Notes under the pieces: generated by a model
What the model was told of the DNA's origin: nothing
The model's input: the letters and a program-made list of their open reading frames with translations, nothing else
Database searches by the model: none
Part shown: in pieces, positions 60,907 to 64,000 of the stretch
Layout: every line of letters starts with the position of its first letter
Numbering within the stretch: the stretch's first letter is position 1
Program-made: the position numbers and the translations under genes
Origin: Paenibacillus ottowii
Lineage (GTDB): Bacteria > Bacillota > Bacilli > Paenibacillales > Paenibacillaceae
Direction: 5' to 3'
Assembly: GCF_006874425.1 (NCBI RefSeq)
Contig: NZ_VIJZ01000006.1
Location: 267,055-331,054 of the forward strand
DNA length: 64,000 nucleotides

Positions 60907-60934
60907 ATTATATTTTGTTCACTAGTAAACAAAA
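60907..60934 (-). promoter_or_regulatory. Promoter and MarR-like operator of the Suf cassette
   Basis: TATAAT (60907-60912) is a perfect -10. TTTTGTTCACTAGTAAACAAAA (in two halves, 60913-60934) is nearly palindromic and fills the spacer and -35 area. A MarR protein bound here would block RNA polymerase. Confidence 0.65.
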
Positions 60935-60941
60935 CCATATT

Positions 60942-60978
60942 AACACAATTGATATTGATTATCAATATCAATTGTGTT
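60942..60978. promoter_or_regulatory. Fur-like palindrome
   Basis: The 37 bases are a perfect palindrome around 60960. The inner 19 bases (60951-60969) match the classic Fur box at 16 positions; the left half reads GATATTGAT. It lies just upstream of the Suf cassette promoter. Confidence 0.7.
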
Positions 60979-61099
60979 GAATGTGACGCAATTTTGGAGG
61001 CGTTTTTCATGGGTTTGTTGTCATTGTCATCGGCCTCATGCTGTGTTTTGACTAGGGCACGTCCCAGAAATGGTCTTGTATACCTCTGATCATTCCTGC

Positions 61100-61322
61100 T
61101 TTGCGAGGATTGATCAATGGTACCCATTCGGCAGCACCCGGATGGATCTGATAACCGAAGCCAAGTCCAATACCGTGGCCTATGAACGTCATGGTACACC
61201 TGCCACAAACCGGGGTTGCTATCGTAAAAAGAGGACAAAGGTGGTGCTTGGCCGAGCTGTTTTAAAGCCGTATCGCCGCGTTTGAGTACGCTATCGTGAG
61301 CTTCTACAATGCCGAGGAGCCC
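61100..61322 (+). pseudogene. IS transposase remnant (IS4-like DDE family)
   Basis: DLITEAKSNTVAYERHGTP in one frame and LAELF*SRIAAFEYAIVSF in another resemble the C-terminal half of IS4-type transposases (ITKAK.NAVAYE and KELF.SRA..F). A frameshift near 61250 and an in-frame stop break it. No inverted repeats were seen. Confidence 0.6.
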
Positions 61323-61324
61323 AA

Positions 61325-61811
61325 TCAACTCCTCGCAGTAATCCGAGGCGAAAGAATTGAGCTTTTCGTTATCCTGGCTGCCTTTTATGGGCTAAGCCGA
61401 AGCGAGGCCGTAGGGTTAAAATGGTCGGCTATTGATTTATTGAATTGGACTATTAATATTAAACATACCGCCACATCGGGCAATTTGAATGGTAGATATA
61501 TTGAAATTGGAAAGGACTGAACCAAGAATAAAGCCAGTCGCCATATACTGCCACTGATGGTCACGTTCTATGAGCTTCTGATTCGTATGAAGGAATAAGA
61601 GGAATCCTATCGCTTATCTTCTGACAATTCTTATTGTCTTGAATACCTGGAGTATATTTATGTAGATGTACTAGGGGTAAGCATGAAAGAAGTTTAGGAA
61701 TGATTAGGCCACAGCGATTATGCAACAACGGCAAATATTTATTCGCATTTGGAATACAACTCAAAGGTGTCTTCAGCTCAAGCAATGAGTGGGGTACTAA
61801 AGCTCAAATAA
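61325..61811 (+). pseudogene. Tyrosine integrase remnant
   Basis: One frame keeps LAAFYGLSRSEAVGLKWSAID (with the first catalytic Arg), ASRHILPLM, and the C-terminal LGHSDYATTANIYSHLEY (with the catalytic His and Tyr). It has four in-frame stops, loses about 40 residues before the final box and lacks its whole N-terminus. It ends 45 bases from the tRNA-Leu gene. The sequence is typical of integrases of Firmicute phages and conjugative elements. Confidence 0.8.
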
Positions 61812-61816
61812 AAAAA

Positions 61817-61847
61817 GCTCACTAGAGAATGTCTCTAATGAACTCTT
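61817..61847. terminator. Terminator between integrase remnant and tRNA-Leu
   Basis: GCTCACTAGAGA pairs with TCTCTAATGAAC and T tracts lie on both strands. It now ends the tRNA transcript and may have ended the integrase gene. Confidence 0.65.
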
Positions 61848-61855
61848 TTGGTTAA

Positions 61856-61934
61856 TACCGGCGAGAGGACTCGAACCTCCACGGTTTCCCACTCGATTTT
61901 GAGTCGAGCGCGTCTGCCATTCCGCCACGCCGGC
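61856..61934 (-). tRNA. tRNA-Leu (CAA)
   Basis: Acceptor GCCGGCG pairs with CGCCGGT. The anticodon loop CTCAAAA gives CAA. No CCA is encoded. It is the last tRNA of the cluster and the attachment site of the island. Confidence 0.93.
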
Positions 61935-61945
61935 ATATTTAATTA

Positions 61946-62020
61946 TGGAGGCGCCACCCAGATTTGAACTGGGGAATAAAGCTTTTGCAGAGCTTTGCCT
62001 TACCACTTGGCTATGGCGCC
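61946..62020 (-). tRNA. tRNA-Cys (GCA)
   Basis: Acceptor GGCGCCA, anticodon loop CTGCAAA (GCA), CCA encoded. Confidence 0.93.
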
Positions 62021-62032
62021 AGATTATAAAAA

Positions 62033-62104
62033 AGCGGACGACGGGAATCGAACCCGCGACCCTCGCCTTGGCAAGGCGATGCTCTACCGCTGAGCCACGT
62101 CCGC
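62033..62104 (-). tRNA. tRNA-Gly (GCC)
   Basis: Acceptor GCGGACG, anticodon loop TTGCCAA (GCC), no encoded CCA. Confidence 0.93.
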
Positions 62105-62110
62105 ATAAGA

Positions 62111-62185
62111 TGGCTGGGGATATAGGATTTGAACCTATGCATGACGGAGTCAAAGTCCGTTGCCTTACCGCTTGGCTAATCCCCA
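62111..62185 (-). tRNA. tRNA-Gln (TTG)
   Basis: Acceptor TGGGGAT, anticodon loop CTTTGAC (TTG), CCA encoded. Confidence 0.93.
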
Positions 62186-62194
62186 ATAAGAAAG

Positions 62195-62268
62195 GGCGGC
62201 CGATGGGGCTTGAACCCACGAATGCCGGAGTCACAGTCCGGTGCGTTAACCACTTCGCCACGACCGCC
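62195..62268 (-). tRNA. tRNA-His (GTG)
   Basis: Anticodon loop CTGTGAC (GTG). The extra 5' G (G-1) typical of tRNA-His is present opposite the C discriminator. Confidence 0.92.
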
Positions 62269-62285
62269 ACAGGAAAAGAAGTAAT

Positions 62286-62359
62286 TGGCAGGGGCAGCAG
62301 GAATTGAACCCACACCAACGGTTTTGGAGACCGTTGTTCTACCTTTAAACTATGCCCCT
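62286..62359 (-). tRNA. tRNA-Trp (CCA)
   Basis: Acceptor AGGGGCA, anticodon loop CTCCAAA (CCA), 3' CCA encoded. It is the tRNA that the trpS T-box should sense. Confidence 0.93.
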
Positions 62360-62366
62360 ATAAAAC

Positions 62367-62452
62367 TGGTGGAGGATGATGGATTCGAACCACCGAACCC
62401 GTAAGGGAGCAGATTTACAGTCTGATGCGTTTGGCCACTTCGCTAATCCTCC
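62367..62452 (-). tRNA. tRNA-Tyr (GTA)
   Basis: Acceptor GGAGGAT, anticodon loop CTGTAAA (GTA), long variable arm, CCA encoded. Confidence 0.93.
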
Positions 62453-62456
62453 AAAA

Positions 62457-62532
<76 letters not shown>

Positions 62533-62555
62533 ACAAAAACTATTCAGTTAAAAAG

Positions 62556-62628
<73 letters not shown>

Positions 62629-62665
62629 TCATAAAAAGGCTTCTTATAAAGAAACAAATTACTAA

Positions 62666-62742
62666 TGGCGGAACTGACGGGATTCGAACCCGCGATCTCC
62701 TGCGTGACAGGCAGGCATGTTAGGCCTCTACACCACAGTTCC
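62666..62742 (-). tRNA. tRNA-Asp (GTC)
   Basis: Acceptor GGAACTG, anticodon loop CTGTCAC (GTC), CCA encoded. Confidence 0.93.
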
Positions 62743-62755
62743 ATAATGGATTTTC

Positions 62756-62834
<79 letters not shown>

Positions 62835-62859
62835 ACAGTAATAAATATTTATTTTAAAA

Positions 62860-62935
62860 TGGTGGAGGCTGAGGGGATCGAACCCCCGACCCTCTGCTTG
62901 TAAGGCAGATGCTCTCCCAGCTGAGCTAAGCCTCC
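62860..62935 (-). tRNA. tRNA-Val (TAC)
   Basis: Acceptor GGAGGCT, anticodon loop CTTACAA (TAC), CCA encoded. It is the first tRNA after the internal promoter. Confidence 0.93.
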
Positions 62936-62954
62936 TTAACGGAACACTTCTCAT

Positions 62955-62983
62955 ATTATACCATAACAAACTTTTTATTGCAA
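62955..62983 (-). promoter_or_regulatory. Internal promoter of the tRNA cluster
   Basis: TTGCAA (62978-62983) and TATAAT (62955-62960) lie exactly 17 bases apart on the minus strand, in the only AT-rich gap of the cluster, 20 bases before tRNA-Val. Confidence 0.8.
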
Positions 62984-63003
62984 CTTTTTTTTATTTATTT
63001 TTA

Positions 63004-63075
63004 TGACCCGTAGGGGATTCGAACCCCTGTTACCTCCGTGAAAGGGAGGTGTCTTAACCCCTTGACCAACGGGCC
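63004..63075 (-). tRNA. tRNA-Glu (TTC)
   Basis: Acceptor GGCCCGT, anticodon loop CTTTCAC (TTC), no encoded CCA. Confidence 0.93.
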
Positions 63076-63092
63076 ATGCTATAAAATAATTC

Positions 63093-63184
63093 TGGCGGAG
63101 AGAGAGGGATTCGAACCCTCGAGACGCTTTTGGCGCCTACACGATTTCCAATCGTGCTCCTTCGGCCAACTCGGACACCTCTCC
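63093..63184 (-). tRNA. tRNA-Ser (GGA)
   Basis: Acceptor GGAGAGG, anticodon loop TTGGAAA (GGA), long variable arm typical of class II, CCA encoded. Confidence 0.93.
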
Positions 63185-63187
63185 ATA

Positions 63188-63263
63188 TGGCTCCCCGAAC
63201 AGGACTCGAACCTGTGACAACTCGATTAACAGTCGAGTGCTCTACCAACTGAGCTATCAGGGA
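63188..63263 (-). tRNA. tRNA-Asn (GTT)
   Basis: Acceptor TCCCTGA, anticodon loop CTGTTAA (GTT), CCA encoded. It is the first tRNA after the 23S gene. Confidence 0.93.
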
Positions 63264-63330
63264 ATATTAACATTTTCCTCAAGATTACACCCTGAAAACT
63301 GGATCCGAAACTTTATTGCGTCTTATCTTA

Positions 63331-64000
<670 letters not shown>

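Larger units (their letters stand above)
56033..61897. mobile_element. Relic integrative island at tRNA-Leu carrying a Suf cassette
   Basis: The segment is bounded by 42-bp direct repeats of the tRNA-Leu 3' end. A degenerate tyrosine integrase lies beside the intact tRNA, the usual place. The cargo is six minus-strand genes: marR-type, sufC, sufD, sufB, a small unknown gene and nfu. An IS transposase remnant also lies inside. The integrase is dead, so the island cannot now move by itself. That the cargo arrived with the integrase is inferred from the layout. Confidence 0.75.

Noticed and set aside
60903..61328. 141-codon minus-strand frame upstream of the Suf regulator
   Set aside because: It lies antisense to the transposase remnant and runs through the Fur-like palindrome; the plus-strand reading fits a known family better.

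Overview
The window looks like a chromosomal segment of a low-to-mid GC, endospore-forming Gram-positive bacterium, most likely Paenibacillus (P. polymyxa group). The reasons are three small acid-soluble spore protein genes, YlbJ, YunB, a LytH-type spore endopeptidase, the lipA-yutD pair, T-box and LicT-type RNA control, a Lia envelope-stress operon and Bacillus-type promoters. The genus is inferred from gene content, since no search was run.

Layout. 0-17 kb is housekeeping and sporulation: ctaB, a membrane hydrolase, two SASPs, trpS with a tryptophan T-box, pepF, yycC, a truncated globin, ylbJ, nadK, yutD-lipA, lytH and yunB. 17-23 kb holds an aldo/keto reductase, a five-gene alkylation-repair cluster (adaA, adaB, an SPL-like radical SAM gene, an alkA-like and an alkD-like gene) and an AgcS symporter. 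23-28 kb is a beta-glucoside system (bglP, licT, bglA) in which each gene has its own antiterminator site. 28-32 kb is gene decay: a broken fucose-isomerase-like gene, two transketolase half genes, a frameshifted ECF sigma factor and a broken polysaccharide deacetylase. 32-36.5 kb encodes a TolC/MacA/MacB-like set, which is notable in a monoderm. 36.6-41.6 kb is a Bce-type peptide detoxification module (bceR, bceS, bceA, bceB) plus a small membrane peptide that carries the same upstream dyad as bceAB. 41.7-48.9 kb is housekeeping (trmH-type methyltransferase, ktrA-type, sspI, prfC, zwf, ywmB). 49-54 kb is a Lia/Psp envelope-stress operon with two PspA paralogues. 54-56 kb is an MFS exporter with a TetR regulator.

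56.03-61.90 kb is the most interesting stretch. A 42-bp copy of the 3' end of tRNA-Leu lies at 56033-56074, in direct orientation with the intact tRNA-Leu at 61856-61934. The remains of a tyrosine integrase lie next to the intact tRNA. Between the repeats is a compact Fe-S cassette: a MarR-type regulator, sufC, sufD, sufB, a small unknown gene and an Nfu scaffold, with no sufS or sufU. A MarR-like operator and a Fur-like palindrome lie upstream. I read this as a small integrated island, now fixed in place, carrying an iron/oxidant-responsive Suf cassette.

61.86-64 kb holds 15 tRNA genes on the minus strand, with an internal promoter, followed by the 3' part of a 23S rRNA gene. No 5S gene lies between the 23S and the first tRNA.
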